A stretch of 64,000 nucleotides of DNA, from NCBI GenBank assembly GCA_046348365.1, contig JAXMEL010000008.1, positions 1-64,000 of the forward strand, given 5' to 3'. The DNA is from JAEUPI01 sp046348365 (GTDB lineage: Bacteria > Pseudomonadota > Gammaproteobacteria > Burkholderiales > Burkholderiaceae_C). Shown piece by piece: positions 36,208 through 46,260 of this stretch. Position 1 is the stretch's first letter. Each line of letters starts with the position of its first letter. The position numbers were made by a program, and so were the translations under genes. The notes beneath the pieces are model-generated. The model was not told the DNA's origin. It saw only the letters and a list, made by a program, of their open reading frames with translations, and did not search any database.

Positions 36208-36906
36208 TCAGCCGAAGCACAGGTCGATCAGCCGCTGCCACAGGCCGTGGCCGAGTGCCCACCCTGAGGTCAGCACGAGCAGCAAACCCGATGCGCGCGT
36301 GAGCATGCGCCGCATCGAATCGCCGTCGGTGGCGAAGCGCGCGGCCGAGCGCAGCAGCCAGGGGCCGGCCAGCAGGCCGATCGACGTGACGAGCGCGAAC
36401 GCGGCCATCGCCATCGCACCGGCCAGCGCCGTGTTGGCCAGCGATGCCATCACCAGCGCCGACTGCAGCAAGCCGCAGGGCCAGGCCACCCAGGCCAGGC
36501 CCGCGAGGCCCGAGCGTGCGCCCTGCCGCGGGCCCGACCACTGGATCGCCTGCACGCCGCCGGGCGCGCGCGCGCGCCCGAGCACCGCGAGTTCCGACAC
36601 CCAGCGCGGCTGCGCGCCGCGCAGCAGCAGCCATACACCGAGCCCCAGCGCGACGACATGCACTGCGATCCACAACGGCTTGAGCGCCGGGCTCCACTGG
36701 CCGAGCCGGCCGAGTGTGCCCACGCTGGCCGATGCCACGGCGCCGGCCGCCGAGTAGCTCGCCAGCCGCCCGAGCTGGAAGCCCGCGCTGCCCCACGGCC
36801 CGGCCGCACCCCCCACGGCGATGCAGGCGGCGCCGCACATCGCCGTGCAGTGCGCCATGCCGGCCAGCCCCAGCAGGGCCGCGCCCATCACGAGCGCCAG
36901 GTCCAT
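36208..36906 (-). CDS. SafE/TauE-like membrane protein of the cbb3 locus
   Basis: A 232-residue protein with about six hydrophobic helices and the N-terminal motif GMAHCTAMCGAAC (His19, Cys20, Cys24), typical of the DsbD-like transmembrane family (sulfite exporter TauE/SafE) found beside cbb3 oxidase genes. The His-Cys-Met-Cys cluster suggests copper handling or thiol transfer across the inner membrane, but this is inference. It starts 15 bp after the hemN stop on the same strand. Confidence 0.8.
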   Translation of the reverse strand: MDLALVMGAALLGLAGMAHCTAMCGAACIAVGGAAGPWGSAGFQLGRLASYSAAGAVASASVGTLGRLGQWSPALKPLWIAVHVVALGLGVWLLLRGAQPRWVSELAVLGRARAPGGVQAIQWSGPRQGARSGLAGLAWVAWPCGLLQSALVMASLANTALAGAMAMAAFALVTSIGLLAGPWLLRSAARFATDGDSMRRMLTRASGLLLVLTSGWALGHGLWQRLIDLCFG

Positions 36907-36921
36907 GCGCTACACCTCGCG

Positions 36922-38319
36922 CTACACCATGCGCGAGTAGCCCTGGCGCGATTGCGCGCGACGCAGGTGCGCATCGAACACCGACGACACCGAGCGCACG
37001 AAGTACCAGCCGAGCGGGGTGACCTGCACCGCAGCCGGCTCGACCGTGACCCAGCCCATCTCGGCCAGCGGCCGCAGATCGGCGAGCTCGGCGGCGAAGG
37101 TCTTGGCGAACTCGATGCCGTGACGGCGTTCGATCGGCGCGAACTCGCAGCGCCCCTGGCACATCAACGCGAGGATCACGTCGCGGCGCAGCAGGTCATC
37201 CGCGTCGAGCGCATAGCCGCGCTGCGTGGCGAAGCGCCCGGCCTCGATGGCGTCGTAGTACTCCTCGATCGTCTTCGCGTTCTGGCCGAAGGTGGTGCCG
37301 ACCTTGGCGATCGCCGACACGCCGAGGCCCAGCAGATCGCAATCGGGCCGCGTCGTGTAGCCCTGGAAGTTGCGGTGCAGGCGCCGCTCGCGCTTGGCCA
37401 CGGCGAGCGCGTCGTCGTGCAGCGCGAAGTGGTCCATGCCGATGTAGTCGTAGCCCTGCGCCGTGAAGCGGTCGATCGCCGTGGCCAGCATCGTGATGCG
37501 CTCCTGCGGCACCGGCAGGTCGGCCTCGTGGATGCGCCGCTGCGGCTTGAAGCGCTGCGGCAGGTGCGCATACGCATACAGCGCGATGCGGTCGGGCCGC
37601 AGCTCGAGCACGCGCTCGACCGTGCGCGCGAAGGATGCGCCGCTCTGCTTCGGCAGGCCGTAGATCAGGTCGACGTTGATCGACACGAAGCCCAGCTCGC
37701 GCGCCGCGCGCATCAGATCGCGCACCTGGCTCTCGGGCTGGATGCGGTGCACGGCCTTCTGCACTTGTGGGTCGAAGTCCTGCACGCCGAAGCTGATGCG
37801 ATTGAAGCCGAGGCGCTTCAGCGTCGCCAGCCGCGCCGCGGTGACCGTGCGCGGATCGACCTCGATCGAGGCTTCGATGTCGGCCGTGCGCTCGAAGGCC
37901 TCGTCGAGCGCGGCCACCAGCCGGCCGAGCTCGGCGTCCGACATGAAGGTCGGCGTGCCGCCGCCGAAATGCAGCTGCGACATCGCGCGCCGGCCGCCGA
38001 GCTGTGCGCGGTGCAGCTCGATCTCGCGGATCAGATTGTCGAGGTAGCGCGCGGCGCGGTCATGGTGCCGCGTGACGACCTTGTTGCAGGCGCAGTAGTA
38101 GCACAGCGACTCGCAGAACGGGATGTGCACGTACACCGACAGCGGCTTGTCGCCGCCCGCGCGCACCGCGGCCAGCGCCTGCGCATACTCGGCGGCGCCG
38201 AACCCGGTGTGGAAGCGGTCGGCCGTGGGGTACGAGGTGTAGCGCGGGCCCGGTGTGTCCAGCCGGCGCAGCATCGGCTCGGTCAGCCGCGGCGCGGCAT
38301 CGAGGGTGGCGGAATCCAT
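36922..38319 (-). CDS. hemN: Oxygen-independent coproporphyrinogen III dehydrogenase
   Basis: A 465-residue radical-SAM enzyme making protoporphyrinogen IX without oxygen. The cluster motif is CESLCYYCAC (Cys69, Cys73, Cys76) within SVYVHIPFCESLC; further family stretches are SQLHFGGGTPTFMSD, IEVDPRTVT, RISFGVQDFDP and VDLIYGLPKQS. Length agrees with true HemN rather than HemW. An FNR/ANR-type box lies just upstream, fitting expression under low oxygen together with the cbb3 oxidase whose hemes it supplies. Confidence 0.95.
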   Translation of the reverse strand: MDSATLDAAPRLTEPMLRRLDTPGPRYTSYPTADRFHTGFGAAEYAQALAAVRAGGDKPLSVYVHIPFCESLCYYCACNKVVTRHHDRAARYLDNLIREIELHRAQLGGRRAMSQLHFGGGTPTFMSDAELGRLVAALDEAFERTADIEASIEVDPRTVTAARLATLKRLGFNRISFGVQDFDPQVQKAVHRIQPESQVRDLMRAARELGFVSINVDLIYGLPKQSGASFARTVERVLELRPDRIALYAYAHLPQRFKPQRRIHEADLPVPQERITMLATAIDRFTAQGYDYIGMDHFALHDDALAVAKRERRLHRNFQGYTTRPDCDLLGLGVSAIAKVGTTFGQNAKTIEEYYDAIEAGRFATQRGYALDADDLLRRDVILALMCQGRCEFAPIERRHGIEFAKTFAAELADLRPLAEMGWVTVEPAAVQVTPLGWYFVRSVSSVFDAHLRRAQSRQGYSRMV

Positions 38320-38354
38320 GGCCGCTACTCTGGACGCCTCAGCCCCGAGGTGAC

Positions 38355-38368
38355 TTGACTGTGGTCAA
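38355..38368 (-). promoter_or_regulatory. FNR/ANR-type operator upstream of hemN
   Basis: TTGACTGTGGTCAA is a perfect 5+5 palindrome (TTGAC-N4-GTCAA), 36 bp before the hemN start. It overlaps the stop codon of the preceding small membrane-protein gene. If it works from -41.5, transcription would begin almost at the start codon. Role inferred from the FNR-family consensus and the gene content. Confidence 0.65.
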
Positions 38369-38646
38369 TCACCGAAGGGCTGCGACGACGCGGCGCGCCC
38401 GCCCAGCCACACCGCCATCGCGGCCGCCACGCCGATGACGCCCCAGAACACGAAGAACGACACCGTGTACACCGCCGCGGCCGACCAGTCGGAGATGTCG
38501 AACCCCCAGCCGCTCAGGTGGCGCGGGTCGACCACCGCGAACACCAGCATCTCGAGCACGCCGGCCATCAGGAACGCCGGCCACAGCACCGTGACGACGC
38601 GGGTCTTGAGTTCCGGGCCGCTGGTGCCTGCGGCCCTGTCGGGCAT
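38365..38646 (-). CDS. Small two-helix membrane protein of the cbb3 locus
   Basis: A 93-residue protein with two hydrophobic segments (VTVLWPAFLMAGVLEMLVFAVV and AAVYTVSFFVFWGVIGVAAAMAVW) joined by DPRHLSGWGFDISD. Such small proteins are found between ccoG/fixH and hemN in Burkholderiales, but no function is established; assembly or stabilisation of the cbb3 oxidase is a guess from context. It starts 5 bp after the FixH-like gene, with the hemN operator inside its 3' end. Confidence 0.7.
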   Translation of the reverse strand: MPDRAAGTSGPELKTRVVTVLWPAFLMAGVLEMLVFAVVDPRHLSGWGFDISDWSAAAVYTVSFFVFWGVIGVAAAMAVWLGGRAASSQPFGD

Positions 38647-38651
38647 GGCGC

Positions 38652-38891
38652 TCACGGGCGGCTGGCCGATGGCGCGGCAGCGCCCTGGTTGCGCGCCTGC
38701 ACCGCCGGCCGCTCCGACTCCGCGCCGCCGGCGCTGACCACCGGGTCGGCGCCGCGGATCGCCACCACGGCCGTGGCCACGGCGGCCACCACCACGATCA
38801 ACGGCCCGCTGATCACCAGCCACACCATCGGCTGGCGCCACCACGGCGGCTCGGTTGCGACGGGTTGGTCGGGGGACGGCGATCGGTTCAT
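38652..38891 (-). CDS. FixH-like small membrane protein
   Basis: A 79-residue single-span protein: a cytoplasmic start ending PPWWRQPMVWLV, one transmembrane helix (WLVISGPLIVVVAAVATAVVA) and a short periplasmic tail. It resembles the short proteins annotated as FixH/CcoH next to ccoG in Burkholderiales; CcoH interacts with CcoP during cbb3 assembly. It follows ccoG after 19 bp. Identity is judged mainly by position and the WWRxPMVWLV start. Confidence 0.6.
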   Translation of the reverse strand: MNRSPSPDQPVATEPPWWRQPMVWLVISGPLIVVVAAVATAVVAIRGADPVVSAGGAESERPAVQARNQGAAAPSASRP

Positions 38892-38910
38892 GGCTGCGGC
38901 TCCTTGCGCC

Positions 38911-40401
<1,491 letters not shown>

Positions 40402-40433
40402 GAGACGTGAATGCTAGTCGAGTCGAAAAACCA

Positions 40434-41345
40434 TCACGGCTTGGCGGTTCCGCCGTTGGACTTGGACCAGACCCATGCCGCGAGCACGTGGATCTGCTCG
40501 GCCGACAGCCGCGCCTCGTGCGCGGGCATCACATTGGTCTTGCCGTTGTTGATCTGCGTGATGATCGCTTCCTCGCCGTAGCCGTGCAGCCAGATCTTGT
40601 CGGTTAGGTTCGGCGCGCCGAGGGCCTGGTTGCCCTTGCCGTCGAGCCCGTGGCAGGCGGCGCAGGCAGCGAACTTGGCCTTGCCCTGCTCGGCCGCCAC
40701 GTTGTTGTGCGGGCTGCCCGACAGGCTCAGCACGTAGTTGGCCACGTTCTTTACATCCTCCGCGCTGCCCACCGCTGCGCCCATCGGCGGCATCGCACCG
40801 GTGCGGCCCTTGGCGATCGATTGCTCGATCTGCTCGGGCGCGCCGCCCCACAGCCAGTCGTTGTCGGTCAGGTTCGGGAAGCCCTTGCTGCCGCGCGCGT
40901 CGGAGCCGTGGCACACGGCGCAGTTGTTGAGGAACAGGCGCTCGCCGATGCCCATCGCGCCGCTGTCCTTGGCCAGGTCGGCCGCGGGCATCGCCTTGTA
41001 CTTGGCGTACACCGGTGCCATCGCCTCGCGCGCGGCCTTGTCTTCGGCCGCCAGCTGGCCCGTGCTGGTCCAGCCGAGCGAGCCGGCCATCGAGCCGAGC
41101 CCGGGGTAGAGCATCAGGTACACGCCCGCGAAGAGCACGGTGATGATGAACAGCCCCACCCACCAGCGCGGCAGCGGGTTGTTGTACTCGCGCAGGTCTT
41201 CGTCCCACACGTGGCCCGTGGTCGGGTCGTTGGGGATGATCTTGCGCTTGCTGGCCATCGCCAGCAGCAACAGGCAGCCGATCAGCGACAGCGCAGTCAC
41301 CCCGGCGACGAATACCGACCAGCCATTGCTGACAAAGTCGCTCAT
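40434..41345 (-). CDS. ccoP: cbb3-type cytochrome c oxidase subunit III (diheme)
   Basis: A 303-residue membrane-anchored diheme cytochrome c that feeds electrons to CcoO and CcoN. Two N-terminal helices (about 12-30 and 61-80) are followed by c-type hemes at C142-x2-C145-H146 (CAVCH) and C228-x2-C231-H232 (CAACH), with methionine ligands in GAMPPMG and NVMPAHE. Its start overlaps the ccoQ stop (ATGA). Confidence 0.96.
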   Translation of the reverse strand: MSDFVSNGWSVFVAGVTALSLIGCLLLLAMASKRKIIPNDPTTGHVWDEDLREYNNPLPRWWVGLFIITVLFAGVYLMLYPGLGSMAGSLGWTSTGQLAAEDKAAREAMAPVYAKYKAMPAADLAKDSGAMGIGERLFLNNCAVCHGSDARGSKGFPNLTDNDWLWGGAPEQIEQSIAKGRTGAMPPMGAAVGSAEDVKNVANYVLSLSGSPHNNVAAEQGKAKFAACAACHGLDGKGNQALGAPNLTDKIWLHGYGEEAIITQINNGKTNVMPAHEARLSAEQIHVLAAWVWSKSNGGTAKP

Positions 41346-41512
41346 GATCCCTCCTCGACTCGATGGCCGTCACGCGCTTCCTCGGTGAACGGCAGTTGTG
41401 CGGCGGCCTCGAAGCCGGCGCGACGGCGCGCCGACCACGTCCAGGCCAGGATGCCCAGGAAGACGATGAAGGAGATCACCGTCACCAGGCTGCGAAGGTC
41501 GTTGATGTCCAT
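41342..41512 (-). CDS. ccoQ: cbb3 oxidase small subunit CcoQ
   Basis: A 56-residue single-helix protein starting MDINDLRSLVTVISFIVFLG, with the helix at about 8-27 followed by WSARRRAGFEAAAQLPF. It matches the FixQ/CcoQ family in length, topology and position between ccoO and ccoP. CcoQ stabilises the CcoP-CcoNO complex. It ends in a 4-bp overlap with ccoP. Confidence 0.9.
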   Translation of the reverse strand: MDINDLRSLVTVISFIVFLGILAWTWSARRRAGFEAAAQLPFTEEARDGHRVEEGS

Positions 41513-41527
41513 GGACCGATTCCTTCG

Positions 41528-42148
41528 CTACTTGCGGGCCGTGCCGAGCACCTGCAGATACGACACCAGCGCGTCGAGCTCGGTCTTGCCCTTCACCGCC
41601 TCGGCGGCCTTGGCCATGTCGTCGTCGGTGTAGGGCACGCCGACGATGCGCAGCGCCTTCATGCGCGGCGCGATCGACTCGGGCTCGATCTGGGCCTTCT
41701 CGAGCCACGGGTAGGCCGGCATGTTCGACTCGGGCACCAGGTCGCGCGGATTGCGCAGGTGCAGCCGGTGCCAGTCGTCGCTGTAGCGGCCACCGACGCG
41801 CTGCAGGTCGGGCCCGGTGCGCTTGCTGCCCCACTGGAACGGATGGTCGTAGACGAATTCGCCGGCGACCGAATACGGCCCGTAGCGCAGCGTCTCGGAG
41901 CGCAGCGGGCGCACCATCTGCGAGTGGCAGTTGTAGCAACCCTCGCGCACGTAGACGTCGCGCCCGGCGAGCTGCAGCGCGGTGTAGGGCTTGAGGCCCG
42001 GCACCGGTTCGGTGGTGGACCGCTGGAAGAACAGCGGGACGATTTCCACGATGCCGCCGATCGCTGCCGTGAGCAGGATCAGCACGATCATCAGGAAGTT
42101 GCTGGTCTCGATACGCTCGTGACCGGTAGCGGCATGGGTCTGTGCCAT
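41528..42148 (-). CDS. ccoO: cbb3-type cytochrome c oxidase subunit II (monoheme)
   Basis: A 206-residue membrane-anchored cytochrome c. One N-terminal helix (about 18-40) precedes the heme site CYNCH (Cys71, Cys74, His75) in VREGCYNCHSQMVRPL; WGSKRTGPDLQRVGGRYSDDW is typical of CcoO. It takes electrons from CcoP and delivers them to the CcoN binuclear centre. It follows ccoN after 22 bp. Confidence 0.96.
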   Translation of the reverse strand: MAQTHAATGHERIETSNFLMIVLILLTAAIGGIVEIVPLFFQRSTTEPVPGLKPYTALQLAGRDVYVREGCYNCHSQMVRPLRSETLRYGPYSVAGEFVYDHPFQWGSKRTGPDLQRVGGRYSDDWHRLHLRNPRDLVPESNMPAYPWLEKAQIEPESIAPRMKALRIVGVPYTDDDMAKAAEAVKGKTELDALVSYLQVLGTARK

Positions 42149-42170
42149 GGTGTGTCTCGCTTCCAGGGTG

Positions 42171-43613
42171 TTAAGCGTGGGCCGAGGCGACCTGCGGGAT
42201 CAGCGCGGGTTCGGCCTTGCCGTTGCGAACCGTCATCCAGGTGTTCCAGGCCATCACGATCATGCCGCCCAGGTACAGCAGGCCGCCGAGCAGACGGATC
42301 ACGTAGAACGGGAACGTGGCCTTGACGCCTTCGACGAAGGTGTAGACGAGCGTGCCGTCGGTATTGACCGCGCGCCACATCAGGCCTTGCATCACGCCGG
42401 CGATCCACATCGCGGCGATGTACAGCACGATGCCGATGGTGGCGATCCAGAAGTGCAGATCGATCGCCTTGACGCTGTACATCTGCTTGCGGCCGAACAG
42501 GCGCGGGATCAGGTGGTACATCGAGCCCATCGACACCAGGCCCACCCAGCCGAGCGCGCCGGAGTGCACGTGGCCGACCGTCCAGTCGGTGTAGTGCGAC
42601 AGCGCGTTGACCGTCTTGATGGACATCATCGGCCCTTCGAAGGTCGACATGCCGTAGAACGACAGCGACACGATCAGGAACTTCAGGATCGGGTCGTCGC
42701 GCAGCTTGTGCCACGCACCGCTCAGCGTCATGATGCCGTTGATCATGCCGCCCCAGCTCGGCGCCAGCAGCACCAGCGAGAAGATCATGCCGATGCTCTG
42801 CGCCCAGTCGGGCAGCGCGGTGTAGTGCAGGTGGTGCGGGCCGGCCCACATGTAGGTGAACACCAGCGCCCAGAAGTGCACGATCGACAGGCGATACGAG
42901 TACACCGGTCGCCCGGCCTGCTTGGGGATGTAGTAGTACATCATCCCGAGGAAGCCCGCGGTGAGGAAGAAGCCCACCGCGTTATGGCCGTACCACCACT
43001 GCACCATCGCGTCCTGCACGCCGGCGTAGGCCGAGTAGCTCTTGGTCAGCGATACCGGAATCGCCGCGCTGTTGACGATGTGCAGCAGCGCCACCGCGAT
43101 GATGAAGCCGCCGAAGAACCAGTTGGCCACGTAGATGTGGCGCACCTTGCGCGTGCCGATGGTGCCGAAGAACACGATCGCGTAGCAGACCCAGATCACC
43201 GCGATCAGCAGGTCGATCGGCCACTCGAGCTCGGCGTATTCCTTGCCGCTGGTGATGCCCAGCGGCAGCGTGATCGCCGCCAGCAGGATCACCACCTGCC
43301 AGCCGACGAAGGTGAACATCGCCAGCCCCGGCAGGAACAGCTTGGTCTGGCATGTCCGCTGCACGACGTGGTAGCTGGTGGCGAACAGCGCGCAACCCCC
43401 GAACGCGAAGATCACCGCGTTGGTGTGCAGCGGGCGCAGTCGGCCGTAGCTGAGGAACGAAATGCCGAAATTCAGCTCGGGCCAGGTCAGCTGCGCGGCG
43501 ATGATCACGCCGACCAGCATGCCCACGATGCCCCACACCACGGTCATCAGTGCGAAGCCGCGGACGACGGTGTCGCTGTAGACCGGCGCGTCAGATCGCG
43601 CAAGGCTTGCCAT
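42171..43613 (-). CDS. ccoN: cbb3-type cytochrome c oxidase subunit I
   Basis: A 480-residue heme-copper oxidase catalytic subunit with about 12 helices. Family stretches include RLRPLHTNAVIFAFGG, WFFGGFIIAVALLHI, VQWWYGHNAVGFFLT with a copper-ligand His, and FTYMWAGPHHLHYTALPDW. It reduces O2 at very low concentrations and pumps protons. It leads the ccoNOQP operon; an FNR-like site lies 53-66 bp upstream. Confidence 0.97.
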   Translation of the reverse strand: MASLARSDAPVYSDTVVRGFALMTVVWGIVGMLVGVIIAAQLTWPELNFGISFLSYGRLRPLHTNAVIFAFGGCALFATSYHVVQRTCQTKLFLPGLAMFTFVGWQVVILLAAITLPLGITSGKEYAELEWPIDLLIAVIWVCYAIVFFGTIGTRKVRHIYVANWFFGGFIIAVALLHIVNSAAIPVSLTKSYSAYAGVQDAMVQWWYGHNAVGFFLTAGFLGMMYYYIPKQAGRPVYSYRLSIVHFWALVFTYMWAGPHHLHYTALPDWAQSIGMIFSLVLLAPSWGGMINGIMTLSGAWHKLRDDPILKFLIVSLSFYGMSTFEGPMMSIKTVNALSHYTDWTVGHVHSGALGWVGLVSMGSMYHLIPRLFGRKQMYSVKAIDLHFWIATIGIVLYIAAMWIAGVMQGLMWRAVNTDGTLVYTFVEGVKATFPFYVIRLLGGLLYLGGMIVMAWNTWMTVRNGKAEPALIPQVASAHA

Positions 43614-43665
43614 GTGAGCCCTCCTTCTTGTGAAAACTCATAAGTGAAAGATCCTCGAATGCAAC

Positions 43666-43679
43666 TTCAACCAGATCAA
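43666..43679 (-). promoter_or_regulatory. FNR-like site upstream of ccoN
   Basis: On the minus strand TTGATCTGGTTGAA has a perfect left half (TTGAT) and a poor right half (TTGAA instead of ATCAA). Position, 53 bp before the ccoN start and over the ccoS stop codon, suits an activator. Matches are 8 of 10 to the FNR consensus. Confidence 0.45.
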
Positions 43680-43867
43680 GATTTTTTTTCGCCAAGGGTA
43701 ACCCCTGCTTGATGGCCGTCAACGCCCTCATCGCCTGCGGCGAGGATGCGACGCCCTTCCTGTTCCACGTCATCGAACTGTCCGCTGTATGTGGCCCAGG
43801 CGAATACGCCGAGGATCACGAGCACCAGCACGGCCGACAACGGGATCAGCAGATACAGGATGTCCAA
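43676..43867 (-). CDS. ccoS: cbb3 oxidase maturation protein CcoS
   Basis: A 63-residue protein with one N-terminal helix (ILYLLIPLSAVLVLVILGVFAWA) followed by SGQFDDVEQEGRRIL, the diagnostic CcoS pattern (SGQFDDLEGPAxxIL in others). The start is TTG, chosen because MDILYLLIPLS fits the family and no ATG is in frame after the ccoI stop. CcoS is needed for heme and copper insertion into CcoN. The C-terminal tail ends in a run of eight A, coding Lys-Lys-Ser, unusual in this GC-rich DNA. Confidence 0.9.
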   Translation of the reverse strand: MDILYLLIPLSAVLVLVILGVFAWATYSGQFDDVEQEGRRILAAGDEGVDGHQAGVTLGEKKS

Positions 43868-43907
43868 CTGCGTTGCTCCGGATGTCAGTGCGCTGTCAGC
43901 TTCGCGT

Positions 43908-46175
43908 TCACCGCGCCAGACGCGTCGCATTGAGGATCACGAGCAGCGAACTCGCCGCCATGCCCAGGCCCGCGGCCCACGGCGGCAGCCAGCCGGCCAG
44001 CGCCAGCGGCACGGCCAGCGCGTTGTAGACCGCAGCCCACAGCAGGTTCTGCCGCACCACCGCCATCGTGCGCAGCGCGTGCGCGCGCGCCAGCGGCAGC
44101 TCGGCCAGCTGCTCGCGCGTGATCACCGCATCGGCCTGCGCACGGGCCAGCGCCGCGCCCTGCCCCATCGCCATCGACACGTCGGCGCGCGCGAGCACCG
44201 GCGCATCGTTGACGCCATCGCCGACCATCCACACGCGATGGCCCTCGCGCTGCGCCTGCGCCACGACGCGCATCTTCTCGGCCGGCGCGGCCTGCGCGAT
44301 CACCGCATCGACGCCGAGCTGCGCGCCCACGGCGTGCGCGCGCGCGGCGCGGTCGCCCGACAGCAGCGTGACATGCAGCCCCTGCTCGCGCAGCGCGCGC
44401 ACCGCGGCCAGCGCGTCATCGCGCAGCTTCTCGTCGAAGTCCAAGCGCAGCGCGGCCCGGCCCGGCATGCCGAACCACAACGATGCGGTGGCCGTGCGCT
44501 GCAGCGTGTCGTCGAGCCCCAGGTGGCGCGCCGAGCCGAGCAGCCAGAGCCGCCCATTGCCGTCGCGCGCCTGCAGGCCGGCACCGGCGAGCTCCTGCAC
44601 GTCGCGCCACGCATGCTCGGCCTGCGGCGTGGCACGGGCCAGCGCGCGCGCCAGCGGATGCGCCGACCAGCGCGCGAGCGCCGCCGCCTGCGCTTGCAGC
44701 GCGGCCTCGTCGGGCCCGGCGGCATCGGTGCCGGGCAAGCGCTGCACCGAGCGCAGGCCCAGCGTGTCTTCGGTGAGCGTGCCGGTCTTGTCGAGCACCA
44801 CGCGGTCGACCCGCGCCAGCGCCTCCAGCGCGTCGAGCCGCCGCAGCAGCACGCCGCGCCGCGCGAGCGCGCCGGCCGATGCGAGCAGCGCCGACGGCAC
44901 CGCGAGCGACAGCGCGCATGGACAGGTCACGATCAGCACCGACACCGCGACCCACACCGCGCGCGACGGATCCCACAGGCTCCACACCGCCGCCGCGCCC
45001 GCCGCGAGCAGCAGCACGGCCCACAGGAACGGCGCCGCCCAGCGGTCGGCCGCGCGGGCCAGCGCCGGGCGTTCGGTGGCGGCTTCGCGCATCAGCGCCA
45101 TCACCGCATGCAGCGTGCTCTGGTCGCCGCTGCGCTCGACGCGCATCTTCACCGGCGCCACGACGTTCACGCTGCCGGCGACGACCGACGCACCGACCGT
45201 CTTGTCGACCGGTCGCGGCTCGCCGTTGAGCAGCGATTCGTCGGCCGCGGTGGCGCCTTCGCTCAGCACGCCGTCGGCCGGGAACGCGTGGCCCAGCGGC
45301 ACCAGCACGACATCACCGCGCTCGAGCAACGCCGCGTCGACCGACTGCGGCACGCCGTCGGCATCGATGCGCAGCGCCGCCTGCGGCAGCAATTGCAGCG
45401 CCGATTCCAGCTGCTCGGCAGCGCGGTGCCGGGCCCGCAGCTCGAGGTAGCGCGCACCGAGCAGGAAGCTCACGAACATGGTCAGCGAATCGAAATACAC
45501 CTCGGAGCCGAACACGCCCGCGGGGTGGAAGGTCGCCGCGCTGCTGGCGACGAAAGTGACCAACAAGCCGAGCGCCACCGGCACGTCCATGCCCAGCTTG
45601 CGCTGGCGCAGGCTGCGCCACGCCCCGGAGAAGAACGGCGCGGCCGACAGCCCCATCACCGGCAGCGACATCACCCACTGGCCCCAGGCCAGCAGCTGGC
45701 GCAGGTCGGGCGCGAGTTCGCCCGCGCTGACGACGTAGCTCGGCGTGGCGAGCATCATCACCTGCATGGCGCAAAACGCAGCGACGAACCAGCGCCACAG
45801 CGCGGTGCGGTGCTCGCGCCGGCGCAGCTCGCGCTCGCTGGCCGCGCCCTCGGGCACGGCGTCGTAGCCGGCGCCGCGAACGGCGTCGATCAGCGCCGGC
45901 AACGAGGTCTGCTGCGGCCGCCAGCACACCGTGGCGCGCTCGGAGGCGCCGCTCACGCGCACCTCGGCCACGCCGGGCACGCGGCGCAGCGCCGACTCGA
46001 TCAGAGCGGCGCACGCGGCGCAGTGCATGCCCGCCAGGCGCAACCCGGTCTCGGCCACGCGCGTGCCGTCGCTGCCGGTGCGCCAGACCGTGTGCCGCGC
46101 GCCGGCCACGCGGTCGGCGCCGGCGGGCAGCTCGGCGTTGGACAGGCTTGTCGGATCGGTCGCGCTGCTCGTCAT
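43908..46175 (-). CDS. ccoI: Copper-translocating P-type ATPase CcoI
   Basis: A 755-residue P1B-ATPase exporting Cu+ for cbb3 oxidase assembly. A heavy-metal-associated domain carries GMHCAAC (Cys52, Cys55); the ion-binding helix has CPCALSLAVP, the phosphorylation site is DKTGTLTED, and the hinge is GDGVNDAPVLA. The start MTSSATDPTS was chosen among several in-frame ATGs because it lies closest to the domain. It heads the cco gene block, 40 bp before ccoS. Confidence 0.93.
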   Translation of the reverse strand: MTSSATDPTSLSNAELPAGADRVAGARHTVWRTGSDGTRVAETGLRLAGMHCAACAALIESALRRVPGVAEVRVSGASERATVCWRPQQTSLPALIDAVRGAGYDAVPEGAASERELRRREHRTALWRWFVAAFCAMQVMMLATPSYVVSAGELAPDLRQLLAWGQWVMSLPVMGLSAAPFFSGAWRSLRQRKLGMDVPVALGLLVTFVASSAATFHPAGVFGSEVYFDSLTMFVSFLLGARYLELRARHRAAEQLESALQLLPQAALRIDADGVPQSVDAALLERGDVVLVPLGHAFPADGVLSEGATAADESLLNGEPRPVDKTVGASVVAGSVNVVAPVKMRVERSGDQSTLHAVMALMREAATERPALARAADRWAAPFLWAVLLLAAGAAAVWSLWDPSRAVWVAVSVLIVTCPCALSLAVPSALLASAGALARRGVLLRRLDALEALARVDRVVLDKTGTLTEDTLGLRSVQRLPGTDAAGPDEAALQAQAAALARWSAHPLARALARATPQAEHAWRDVQELAGAGLQARDGNGRLWLLGSARHLGLDDTLQRTATASLWFGMPGRAALRLDFDEKLRDDALAAVRALREQGLHVTLLSGDRAARAHAVGAQLGVDAVIAQAAPAEKMRVVAQAQREGHRVWMVGDGVNDAPVLARADVSMAMGQGAALARAQADAVITREQLAELPLARAHALRTMAVVRQNLLWAAVYNALAVPLALAGWLPPWAAGLGMAASSLLVILNATRLAR

Positions 46176-46246
46176 GGTGGCGCGCAACTCACCCTGCCAC
46201 GGCTGCATCGCGCCGGATAATCTTAGGCAAGCCACCTGTCTCGATC

Positions 46247-46260
46247 ATGACCAATATCAA
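46247..46260 (-). promoter_or_regulatory. Possible FNR-like site upstream of ccoI
   Basis: Minus-strand TTGATATTGGTCAT matches 8 of 10 FNR consensus bases with a perfect left half, 72 bp before ccoI. It coincides with the start codon of the divergent DUF192 gene, so it could be chance. Confidence 0.3.

Noticed and set aside
43591..43773. A 60-codon minus-strand frame spanning the ccoS end and the ccoN start
   Set aside because: It overlaps both genes in another frame; ccoS in its own frame shows the diagnostic SGQFDDVEQEG pattern, so this frame is a shadow.
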